Part shown: positions 21,264 through 28,547 of the stretch, piece by piece
Layout of the letters: each line of letters starts with the position of its first letter
Numbering within the stretch: the stretch's first letter is position 1
NCBI RefSeq assembly: GCF_004217045.1
Contig: NZ_SGXM01000001.1
Coordinates: 744,001-808,000, forward strand
DNA from: Cupriavidus agavae
GTDB lineage: Bacteria; Pseudomonadota; Gammaproteobacteria; Burkholderiales; Burkholderiaceae
Direction: 5' to 3'
DNA length: 64,000 bases
Notes under the pieces: model-generated
Database searches by the model: none
Seen by the model: the letters and a program-made list of their open reading frames with translations, nothing else
What the model was told of the DNA's origin: nothing
Made by a program: the position numbers and the translations under genes

Positions 21264-22472
21264 ATGTCTTCGTCCTCCCTGCACCGCCTGCCGACGCCCG
21301 CCGCGCGGCTGGACGCCGTGCTGGCCGACCTGGCCACCCGCTTCGCCGCGACCGCCGCCGCGCATGACGCCGACGGCAGCTTTCCGCATGACAACTTCGC
21401 GCTGCTGCACCAGTACGGGCTGATCGCCCAGATCGTCCCGCTGGCACACGGCGGCGGCGGGGCGGGGCTGGCCGAGGCGCGCCGTATCATCTCGGCCGTG
21501 GCTGGCGGCGATCCGGCCACGGCGCTGGTGCTGGCGATGACCTACCTGCAGCACCGCGCCGTGAGCCGTGCCGATTCGCACTGGCCCGCGGCGGCGCGCG
21601 ACGCGGTACTGCGCAGCGCCGTGGAGCAGGGCGCGCTGATCAACGCGCTGCGTGTGGAGCCGGAACTGGGCTCGCCGGCGCGCGGCGGCCTGCCGGGCAC
21701 CGTGGCCACCCGTGTGGGCGACCGCTGGCGCCTGCGCGGCCACAAGCTCTACACCACCGGCATCCCGGCCCTGCGCTGGCTGGCGGTGTGGGCGCGCACC
21801 CACGAGCCCGAGCCGCGTATCGGCCTCTTTCTGGTGCCGAAGCCGGATGCGCAGACGCCCGGCATCCGCGTGATCGAAAGCTGGAACCACATGGGACTGC
21901 GCGCCTCGGGCAGCCACGAAACCGTGCTCGAAGACGTGTGGATTCCGCTCGGGAATGCCGTGGATCTGCGCCCGCCCGAAGCCTGGGCGCCCGCCGGGGC
22001 GAGCCAGGCCGACCTCGACGCCAACACCGACCAGCAGGCCTGGATGGTGACGCTGCTCGGCAGCCTCTACGACGCCGTGGCCCGTGCCGGCTTCGGCTGG
22101 ATTCGCCAGTTCGTGCAGGAGCGCGCCCCGGGCAGCCTCGGCAAGCCACTGGCCACGCTGCCGCGCGTGCAGGAATCGATTGGCGAGATGGCCGCGCTGC
22201 TGCGCACCAACGCGGTGCTGCTCGACGATGCCGCCGGGCGCACCGACGCCGGCGCCCCGCCATCGGTCAGCGACGGCGGGCTGCTGAAGTTCACGGTGAC
22301 GTCGAACGCGATCCGGGTGGTGGAACTGGCGCTCCAGCTGTCGGGCAACCACGGGCTGAGCCGCAACAACCCGCTGGAACGGCACTACCGCGATGTGCTC
22401 TGCAGCCGCATCCACACCCCGCAGAACGATGCGATCCTGACCGCCGCCGGCCGCGCGGCGCTCGGGCTTTGA
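21264..22472 (+). CDS. Acyl-CoA-dehydrogenase-fold flavoprotein (SfnB/DszC-like)
   Basis: 402 residues. The fold is shown by a mid-protein block with RVEPELGSPARGG, WRLRGHKLYTTGIP, WNHMGLRASGSHETVLEDV and the C-terminal helices. In sulfur-scavenging loci this fold serves as FMNH2-dependent monooxygenases for dibenzothiophene, sulfones or methanesulfonate-type compounds (DszC, SfnB). The catalytic Glu of true acyl-CoA dehydrogenases is not obvious here, supporting an oxidase/monooxygenase role. ATG 21264 was chosen with AAGGAAT before it. It is probably cotranscribed with the next two genes. Confidence 0.8.
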   Translation: MSSSSLHRLPTPAARLDAVLADLATRFAATAAAHDADGSFPHDNFALLHQYGLIAQIVPLAHGGGGAGLAEARRIISAVAGGDPATALVLAMTYLQHRAVSRADSHWPAAARDAVLRSAVEQGALINALRVEPELGSPARGGLPGTVATRVGDRWRLRGHKLYTTGIPALRWLAVWARTHEPEPRIGLFLVPKPDAQTPGIRVIESWNHMGLRASGSHETVLEDVWIPLGNAVDLRPPEAWAPAGASQADLDANTDQQAWMVTLLGSLYDAVARAGFGWIRQFVQERAPGSLGKPLATLPRVQESIGEMAALLRTNAVLLDDAAGRTDAGAPPSVSDGGLLKFTVTSNAIRVVELALQLSGNHGLSRNNPLERHYRDVLCSRIHTPQNDAILTAAGRAALGL

Positions 22473-22561
22473 GCGCGACCGTGCGGCGCCACGCGGGCGC
22501 CTTCGTGCTAAGGTGGTGGACGATTCGTCCACAGATGGCGAACGTGCTCCGGAGACAAGAC

Positions 22562-23194
22562 ATGGCTGAGACTTTGCCCGCCGCGCAGGCGCAGACCCCG
22601 ACGCTGAACCCCTTGCGCGACTTCATTACCGGCATGTCGGCGCTGCTCGACCAGCAGCCCGACGAGGCGCGCATCCTCGACGAGGGCGGGCGCCTGCTGG
22701 CCCGGCTGGTGGCGCGCGACGACTGGCTGCCCGACGCCTACGCCCAACCGCACCCCGAGTTCTACCAGCAGATGCTGCTGCACTGCGATTCGGCCGAGCG
22801 CTTCTCGATCGTCAGCTTTGTCTGGGGGCCGGGGCAGCGCACGCCGATCCACGATCACACCGTGTGGGGGCTGATCGGCATGCTGCGCGGCGCCGAGTAC
22901 GCGCAGGCGTATGCCATCGGGCCGGACGGGGTGCCGCGACCCGAGGGCGCGGCCGTGAGGATCGAGCCCGGTCACGTGGAGGCGGTATCGCCGGCCGTGG
23001 GCGACATCCACCGCGTGCACAACGCGTTCGACGACCGCGTGTCGATCAGCATCCACGTCTACGGCGCCAACATCGGCGCGGTACGCCGCCACGTCTATCC
23101 TGAGGCGGGCGGCAGCAAGACCTTCATCTCCGGCTATTCCAACTCCACCTTGCCCAATCCGTGGGACCGCTCCAGGGACCCCATCGCGCCATGA
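22562..23194 (+). CDS. Cysteine-dioxygenase-like thiol dioxygenase (cupin)
   Basis: 210 residues with cupin metal ligands H97 and H99 in TPIHDHTVWGLIG and a third histidine in GDIHRVHNAFDD (H150). This 3-His arrangement is that of thiol dioxygenases, which oxidise cysteine or mercapto acids to sulfinates with Fe(II) and O2. GGAG lies 8 nt before ATG 22562; an in-frame ATG at 22535 is less likely. The stop overlaps the rhodanese start (ATGA). The precise thiol substrate is unknown. Confidence 0.87.
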   Translation: MAETLPAAQAQTPTLNPLRDFITGMSALLDQQPDEARILDEGGRLLARLVARDDWLPDAYAQPHPEFYQQMLLHCDSAERFSIVSFVWGPGQRTPIHDHTVWGLIGMLRGAEYAQAYAIGPDGVPRPEGAAVRIEPGHVEAVSPAVGDIHRVHNAFDDRVSISIHVYGANIGAVRRHVYPEAGGSKTFISGYSNSTLPNPWDRSRDPIAP

Positions 23195-24792
23195 CCGAAG
23201 CTGAACAGAGAATGCCGACCACCACGAGCCTGGCGGTGCGCCAGGCGCTGCTCGACCGCACCGAGATCGCGCTGATCGACGTGCGCGAGGAAGACCCTTT
23301 CGCCCAGGAACACCCGCTCTGGGCCGCCAACTTTCCGCTGTCGAAGCTCGAACTGGAGGCCTGGACGCGGCTGCCGCGCCGCGATACGCGCATCGTCGTC
23401 TATGGCACGCAGGGCGGCACCGATCTCGCGCCGCTGGCGGCGGCCCGCCTGCGCGCGCTTGGCTACACGGACGTGTCGGTGCTCGAAGGCGGGCTGGCGG
23501 CGTGGATTGCGGCGGGCGGCGAGGTATTCCGCGATGTCAACGTGCCGAGCAAGTCGTTCGGGGAACTGGTGGAGGCGAAGCGCCATACGCCGTCGCTGTC
23601 GGCCCAGGAGGTGCAGGCGCTGATCGACCGCAAGGCCGATGTGGTGATCGTCGACGCGCGCCGCTTCGACGAATACCGGACGATGAACATCCCTACGTCC
23701 ACGAGCGTGCCCGGCGCCGAGCTGGTGCTGCGCATCCGCGAACTGGCGCCGGACCCGCAGACCCAGGTCGTGGTGAACTGTGCCGGGCGGACCCGCAGCA
23801 TCATCGGCACGCAGTCCCTGATCAACGCCGGCATTCCGAATCCGGTGGCGGCGCTGCGCAACGGCACGATCGGCTGGACGCTGGCCGGGCAGACGCTTTC
23901 GCACGGTGCCAGCCGCCGTCCCCCGGCGGAGGTCGATCCCGCGCACCGTGCCCGGGCCCGCGAGGGCGCCCGCGCCATTGCCGAACGCGCCGGCGTGCGC
24001 CGCATCGCGCTGGACGCACTGGCCGCGCTCGATGAGCCGGGCCGCACCGTGTACCGATTCGACGTCCGTACGCCCGAGGAATACGCCGATGGCCACCTGC
24101 CCGGCTTCGCCAGCGCGCCGGGCGGCCAGCTCGTGCAGGAGACCGACCATCAGGCCCCGGTGCGGGGCGCCCGCATCGTTCTGGCCGACGACGATGGCGT
24201 GCGCGCCGACATGAGCGCCTCGTGGCTCGCGCAGATGGGCTGGGAGGTCTACGTGGTGGAGCCGGTGGCCGACGCCCGGCGCAGCGAACGCGGCACGCCG
24301 GCCCCGCATCGCCCGCCCAGCCCCGAGGTGACAACCGTTGCCCCGGCCACGCTGGCCGGCTGGCTCCGCGAGGGCGACGTGGCCGTGATCGACGTGACCG
24401 CCAGCGCCAGCTACGTCAAGCGCCACATCCCCGGCGCATGGTTCGCCATCCGCGCCCAGCTGGAACAGGCGCTGCGGGTCATTCCGCCGGCCCGGCGCTA
24501 CGTGCTGACCTGTGCATCGAGCCTGCTGGCCCGCTTTGCCGCCGCCGACCTCCAGCGGCTGACTTCAGCCGAGGTGGTGGTGCTCGAAGGCGGCACCAAT
24601 GCCTGGGCCGACGCCGGCTATCCGGTGGAAGAGGGCGAAACCCGCCTGGCCGTGCCGCGCACCGACCGCTACCGCCGTCCGTACGAAGGCACCGACAACG
24701 CCGCCGCCGCGATGCAGGCGTATCTCGACTGGGAATTCGGCCTCATCGCCCAGCTCGATCGAGACGGCACCCATTTCTTCGAGGTGGTCTGA
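23191..24792 (+). CDS. Four-domain rhodanese-like sulfurtransferase
   Basis: 533 residues made of four consecutive rhodanese domains (about 10-115, 130-235, 255-362 and 380-480) plus a C-terminal extension. The active-site cysteine is present in domain 2 (VNCAGRTRS, C197) and domain 4 (LTCASSLLAR, C441). The equivalent positions are Gly72 in domain 1 (VYGTQGGTD) and Asp333 in domain 3. So active and inactive domains alternate. Its ATG overlaps the dioxygenase stop, giving a coupled pair in thiol/sulfane metabolism. Confidence 0.9.
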   Translation: MTEAEQRMPTTTSLAVRQALLDRTEIALIDVREEDPFAQEHPLWAANFPLSKLELEAWTRLPRRDTRIVVYGTQGGTDLAPLAAARLRALGYTDVSVLEGGLAAWIAAGGEVFRDVNVPSKSFGELVEAKRHTPSLSAQEVQALIDRKADVVIVDARRFDEYRTMNIPTSTSVPGAELVLRIRELAPDPQTQVVVNCAGRTRSIIGTQSLINAGIPNPVAALRNGTIGWTLAGQTLSHGASRRPPAEVDPAHRARAREGARAIAERAGVRRIALDALAALDEPGRTVYRFDVRTPEEYADGHLPGFASAPGGQLVQETDHQAPVRGARIVLADDDGVRADMSASWLAQMGWEVYVVEPVADARRSERGTPAPHRPPSPEVTTVAPATLAGWLREGDVAVIDVTASASYVKRHIPGAWFAIRAQLEQALRVIPPARRYVLTCASSLLARFAAADLQRLTSAEVVVLEGGTNAWADAGYPVEEGETRLAVPRTDRYRRPYEGTDNAAAAMQAYLDWEFGLIAQLDRDGTHFFEVV

Positions 24793-24844
24793 GCGCGCGG
24801 GTTTTGCGCTGAATCAAGGCGCCCCGCGCAACGCGGCGCGCCAC

Positions 24845-24876
24845 GCCGAAATGCCACAGGAATATGGCATTTCGGC
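24845..24876. terminator. 12-bp perfect inverted repeat between convergent genes
   Basis: GCCGAAATGCCA (24845-24856), 8-nt loop, TGGCATTTCGGC (24865-24876). It lies in the 167-bp gap between the rhodanese and MEKHLA stops, where a bidirectional terminator is expected. It lacks a T-run, so a Rho-independent function is uncertain. Confidence 0.5.
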
Positions 24877-24959
24877 CCGCCCGGGCAACTGTCGCTTGCC
24901 ATTTGCAAACCATTGAAGGACGCAGTGGAAAGCTTGCCGAGATCGACGCCAGGGAGAAC

Positions 24960-25418
24960 TCACAGATCCCGCGTCCGCGGAATGATCACGGCCTGTCCGT
25001 GTAGCACGCCATCGGCATCGATCATCTGCCACAGCGTGGCTTCCTCGATCATGAAGCGGTGCCCGGATTTGGTGATCCGCACACCCTGGTAGCCAGCTTC
25101 GTAGCCAAGCCGCTGGACGCGCTCCAGGAAGCGTTGGCGCTCCTCGCGGTTCGGCGCTTCCGCCGAAAGCCGCGAGGGCAGGGCGGTGATTTCGTCCCAG
25201 TCGTAGCCGAAACGGCGCTGCGCGGCCTTGTTGCCGTAGACAAAGACCGGATCGGGCGCGGTGTTGTGGGCCAGGATGGCGAACGGCGCCTCCTCGTAGA
25301 GCCAGGCGGCGGCTGCCGTGGGGGAAAGGTCGCCGGGCACCAGCGGCTTGCCGAGCAGGCGTTCGTAGCTGCCGGTCAGCAGTGCGTGGAAAGCGGGATC
25401 CTGGTGGAGCGGAAGCAA
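24960..25418 (-). CDS. MEKHLA/PAS-like domain protein
   Basis: 152 residues from a TTG start at 25418, chosen because GAGG stands 5 nt before it and because a longer frame (to 25532) would overlap the divergent small gene at 25488. The PAS-like fold is suggested by APDPVFVYGNKAAQRRFGYDWDEI and the C-terminal GHRFMIEEATLWQMID. MEKHLA domains occur as stand-alone proteins of this size; ligand and function are unknown. Confidence 0.8.
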   Translation of the reverse strand: MLPLHQDPAFHALLTGSYERLLGKPLVPGDLSPTAAAAWLYEEAPFAILAHNTAPDPVFVYGNKAAQRRFGYDWDEITALPSRLSAEAPNREERQRFLERVQRLGYEAGYQGVRITKSGHRFMIEEATLWQMIDADGVLHGQAVIIPRTRDL

Positions 25419-25487
25419 GGGAACCTCATCGGGGGGTGGACAGATGAGTACGATGGTAAATCTGCCGGGCAGTTCCCGGAGGTGGGT

Positions 25488-25670
25488 ATGACGGAAGGGG
25501 AGTTCGAAGCCAGGTACGCTACCCGCGCTCAATTGGCGGAGATCTCGGCGGGCGTACGTCGGTTCGGGCTTGAGATGGCGCGCAGGAATCGGCGTGGGTT
25601 GATGATCGTCGACGTGACGTTCGTCCTTGCTGCAGGCGGGCTCGGAATCCTGATGATCATGGCGGGGTAA
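25488..25670 (+). CDS. Small single-pass membrane protein, unknown function
   Basis: A 60-residue ORF with a strong ribosome binding site: CCCGGAGG about 6 nt before ATG 25488. Residues 1-36 are charged and polar (MTEGEFEARYATRAQLAEIS...), and residues 39-58 form one hydrophobic helix (IVDVTFVLAAGGLGILMIM). It lies just outside the left edge of the genomic island, divergent from the MEKHLA gene. I do not recognise a family. The start signal and helix argue that it is real. Confidence 0.6.
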   Translation: MTEGEFEARYATRAQLAEISAGVRRFGLEMARRNRRGLMIVDVTFVLAAGGLGILMIMAG

Positions 25671-25699
25671 CCTCGCACACCCATTGACCGCCCGAAAAC

Positions 25700-25731
25700 A
25701 AAAAACCCGGAGAGCTCGTCAGCTTTCCGGG
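25700..25731 (-). terminator. Minus-strand terminator at the left island edge
   Basis: On the minus strand CCCGGAAAGCT, loop GACG, AGCTCTCCGGG (25731-25706) is followed by TTTTTT (25705-25700), with one mismatch in the stem. It closes the cassette operon that ends at 25902. It looks like a diverged copy of the tRNA-Val terminator at 33209-33239. Confidence 0.8.
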
Positions 25732-25736
25732 TTCTC

Positions 25737-25755
25737 GGCAACGTAAGGCGTTGCT
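25737..25755. repeat. Left attachment-site repeat (attL)
   Basis: GGCAACGTAAGGCGTTGCT, matching the right copy at 33246-33264 except for one C/T difference. Both copies directly follow a minus-strand terminator hairpin, so the homologous block spans about 56 bp. Confidence 0.78.
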
Positions 25756-25798
25756 GGTACAGCAACCAAACTACCTAAAAAATCGTCGTGGAATCAAG

Positions 25799-25846
25799 AG
25801 GGTATGATTGGTGGGGTATCTTCATACCCCGAAACATACCCCGAAA
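25799..25846. promoter_or_regulatory. Putative integrase arm-binding sites, left end
   Basis: A perfect tandem 12-mer CATACCCCGAAA lies at 25823-25834 and 25835-25846, with inverse copies of the core at 25812-25820 (GGGGTATC) and 25799-25807. Related TATACCCCC/GTACCCCAAAA words recur at 33133-33166 next to the integrase start. Paired short repeats near both element ends are typical of tyrosine-recombinase arm sites. Confidence 0.6.
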
Positions 25847-25901
25847 AAATGGCAGGTGTGCAACTCCGCTCCGGCGATCCAATTGCCAGGGCAAAACATC
25901 G

Positions 25902-27341
25902 TTATGAAGTCTTTCCCGCGGCCTTTCCTGCCTTCTTAGCAGGGGCCGCCTTCTTGCGCGGCGGACTGGTCGAGGGAGAGGTGAACAGCGATGCTTGCTT
26001 ATCGCTGCGCGCCGGCCCTGCAGTCAAGACGGATTGGAGCTCCCCTAAAAGGGCCAATGCTTTGTCGATAAGCTCATTACTTACCGGCTCACGAACAGGT
26101 GGCTGCTGCGGCACACGGTCTGCAGCATTCGAGTGAGCGCTGTACGTTTGCTCGGTCTTAGCACCATTTCGTCCACCGAGTCTGAATTGGCAAGCGACAC
26201 CTGGAATGAGTTCTACGGTCAGTGCTCTGGTGCTTTGCTTCGGCAAAGCGGCATACTCTTCAGCTTGAGTCGATAGTTTTGACAGCCAGTCATACTCTGC
26301 CCAAGATAGGTCAACTTGCGGACTGTCCGTAACCTCATAGCCGGCTGCCAATACGCGGTCTACGCCTTTCACAAGTCTCAACCAGGTCGGGTCCCACGTC
26401 ATTGGACCGCCGAGACCTGCAAGTAGGCCGAGCCATATGTATGCCTCCGGGCATTCTTTGGAAAATGGCTCAAGAAGATCGATGTGGCTAGTCCCGCGTC
26501 CCACTAGGAACGTCGCGCTGGCGAGCAAAGGACCAACGGCACGACGGCTGGTCGCTGGCAACGACATCGTACGATCAACAATTTGATCAAAGCCCTGTAC
26601 ACGGCGCTCGGCAGAGCTACTGAGTATCAACTCGTTTCGATACAGGATGTCAACAAGCTCCGGGCTTACCTCTCTCAGTACGCTTCGGACGATATACAAA
26701 GGTTCGTTGCTGAATCCTAGGTTTGTATCTCTTACGTGCGGCCAGATTGAAGACAGTACGTTAGAACCAACCCGCTTTCTTTGGAACATCGGGTCAGCTT
26801 CGCATTGAAGAAGGCGTCCTGCGACAGAAATGGCAGAGTGGATTTTGCTGTCGCTACTCATGCCATAGCCTAGAACGCTTCGTGCCATCGAATAGCTCAG
26901 GCAACCGTGAGCCCAGGAAAGTGAAACCGAGGCAATTGGCGCGGAACCTTCCGCTTGGCCCAGCATCTCGCCGGCAACTAAACTAGCCCATCTGTATCGT
27001 TGCTGGATCCCCGGATGATCATTCGGGGCTGCTTCGAATTTTTGCCACTCCGAAAGCGAGAGAATCCGGCAGTGTTGACTTAGGGGAAAGGTCTCGGGAC
27101 TAAAGGTGTGAACCCAACTGAGCAGTTCCGCTATCTTTGAGTCGGGAATGACTGCTAGGCAGGGCAGGCGTTCGTCACGTGGCTCGTCAGTGAAGAACGC
27201 GACCGCAATGTCGGAGGAATCGGCGAGTGCGTGCTCGGCATGCGTGCGCGGTACGGCAGCAGATCGCTCCATTCCCAACATGACGCCGGGGATAGCCTGT
27301 CGCGGTAGGCCACACCACTCAATTTTGCGCATATTGGTCAT
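25902..27341 (-). CDS. Unknown 479-residue protein, third gene of the island cassette
   Basis: I do not recognise a family. The protein has no signal peptide and no clear membrane segment. Residues 1-370 look globular and largely helical (for example WLGLLAGLGGPMTWDPTWLRL near 320). About 375-440 is a low-complexity linker, and the final 22 residues are Lys/Ala/Pro-rich (PPRKKAAPAKKAGKAAGK), like nucleic-acid-binding histone-type tails. Its ATG overlaps the TGA of the helicase gene (ATGA), so it is translated with it. It is probably the partner or effector of the kinase-helicase pair; the role is open. Confidence 0.82.
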   Translation of the reverse strand: MTNMRKIEWCGLPRQAIPGVMLGMERSAAVPRTHAEHALADSSDIAVAFFTDEPRDERLPCLAVIPDSKIAELLSWVHTFSPETFPLSQHCRILSLSEWQKFEAAPNDHPGIQQRYRWASLVAGEMLGQAEGSAPIASVSLSWAHGCLSYSMARSVLGYGMSSDSKIHSAISVAGRLLQCEADPMFQRKRVGSNVLSSIWPHVRDTNLGFSNEPLYIVRSVLREVSPELVDILYRNELILSSSAERRVQGFDQIVDRTMSLPATSRRAVGPLLASATFLVGRGTSHIDLLEPFSKECPEAYIWLGLLAGLGGPMTWDPTWLRLVKGVDRVLAAGYEVTDSPQVDLSWAEYDWLSKLSTQAEEYAALPKQSTRALTVELIPGVACQFRLGGRNGAKTEQTYSAHSNAADRVPQQPPVREPVSNELIDKALALLGELQSVLTAGPARSDKQASLFTSPSTSPPRKKAAPAKKAGKAAGKTS

Positions 27342-28510
27342 TCGAAGAGGTCGTCAATCGTGGGATTTTCATTCTGTGCGAACGCGGATCGAAGTCGCGG
27401 ACTGACTGACCCGTTACCCGGGGAAGAGTACGCGAGAAGAGTGGTCTTGGCCCTTGTAACGGCGGTGTACCAAAACTCCGCCGTATCCTGGGGACCCTGT
27501 GCGTCTTCGCAAGCAAATAGATGCACGGCGCGGAACTCGGTTCCTTTTGCGCCTGCCACCGTCATCACGTGGATTTGGGCTCCGGATGAGAACAAAGTGG
27601 GGTCATGCTCCTGATGGTACGCCACAAAACCTTCTAGATCCGTCCCCGAAAAATAGGCTCGCAGCTCATCATAAGCCGCCCTGCGTGGGATGAGGATCGC
27701 CAGCGCTTCTTTAGGGTAGGCTCTTCGTTGTTGGCGGAGTTCATTCAACATTGTGTTGAATTGAGCCTGCCGGCTGGCTTGGGGAAGATACTCTGCTCGC
27801 GACTGCTGCGTGCTTTCATCGTAGTTCGTGGTAGCTTCCAGAGATTCATCTGGCTTGGCCGGCGGCTGCAACTTATCGGCGACGCGAGCGATAGCTTTGC
27901 CGATGCGATAGTGCGCCGACAACTTCTTAGTCTCAAAACCCAAAGCGTCTGCAATTTGCATTGCATCGCCATGGTATATGGACTGCCGCGAATCACCGGC
28001 GATCGTTACTCGTCGGCACGCATGAGAAATTGCTTTTAGCTCAGCCTCGAAGAGATCTTGGACTTCGTCGACAAACAGTGCTTCGTACATCGGTGCAGCT
28101 GCACATTGCACGCCCATCATCTTGAGAAACTCTTCCGCAACGAACTGCCGCGTTGCGTTGAATTCGTCCTGTCCTGTTAGTCCCCTCGTTGCTTCCTCCA
28201 ATTTCTTTGAGAAATTCGGAATGCGCTCGTGACAGAGCTTCCGCGCCCATTTATGAAATGTCGAGATTTGGTTGGAGTCGAGTTCTTTTTTTCCTGTGTC
28301 AATGAATGCAGAAAGTACACCGCCGAACGTAAGCAATAGTTGATTCTTTAGGCCGGACTTCGAAAGGAAGGCTGCACGCAACACTAGCAGGTTGGTCTTG
28401 CCGCATCCGGGGGGGCCGACAATCAGGTAACGGCCATCGAATGGCAAGCCGATGAGCGCTTCTTGTTCCGGGTCCAGATCCTGCCGTTGCCTCCACCAAG
28501 TGCCTTCCAT
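27338..28510 (-). CDS. Compact UvrD-like SF1 helicase/ATPase of the island cassette
   Basis: 390 residues. Motifs in order: Q-motif-like LDPEQ (12-16), Walker A GPPGCGKT (32-39), motif II VDEVQD (147-152), motif III GDSRQSIY (172-179), motif IV AHYRIG (199-204), motif V AGAKGTEF (319-326) and motif VI YTAVTRAKT (348-356). All catalytic motifs of SF1A are present. At half the size of UvrD there is little room for the 1B/2B accessory domains. ATG 28510 is preceded by GGAG at 5-nt spacing; the longer frame from 28600 would run into the kinase gene. It begins 37 nt after the kinase stop and overlaps the next gene by 4 nt. Confidence 0.9.
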   Translation of the reverse strand: MEGTWWRQRQDLDPEQEALIGLPFDGRYLIVGPPGCGKTNLLVLRAAFLSKSGLKNQLLLTFGGVLSAFIDTGKKELDSNQISTFHKWARKLCHERIPNFSKKLEEATRGLTGQDEFNATRQFVAEEFLKMMGVQCAAAPMYEALFVDEVQDLFEAELKAISHACRRVTIAGDSRQSIYHGDAMQIADALGFETKKLSAHYRIGKAIARVADKLQPPAKPDESLEATTNYDESTQQSRAEYLPQASRQAQFNTMLNELRQQRRAYPKEALAILIPRRAAYDELRAYFSGTDLEGFVAYHQEHDPTLFSSGAQIHVMTVAGAKGTEFRAVHLFACEDAQGPQDTAEFWYTAVTRAKTTLLAYSSPGNGSVSPRLRSAFAQNENPTIDDLFE

Positions 28511-28547
28511 GATTTCTCCGTAATGTTCTAAATGACTGCGAACAGCA

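Noticed and set aside
19947..22532. 861-codon minus-strand frame across the SsuD-like and dehydrogenase-like genes
   Set aside because: Runs out of frame through an SsuD-like gene on its own strand and antisense to another real gene.
25419..25532. N-terminal extension of the MEKHLA protein to 25532
   Set aside because: Would run opposite the small membrane protein gene and beyond the usual family length; TTG 25418 has a good GAGG.
25799..25846. CRISPR-like array
   Set aside because: Only two directly adjacent 12-bp repeats without spacers; better explained as integrase arm sites. No cas genes are present in the window.
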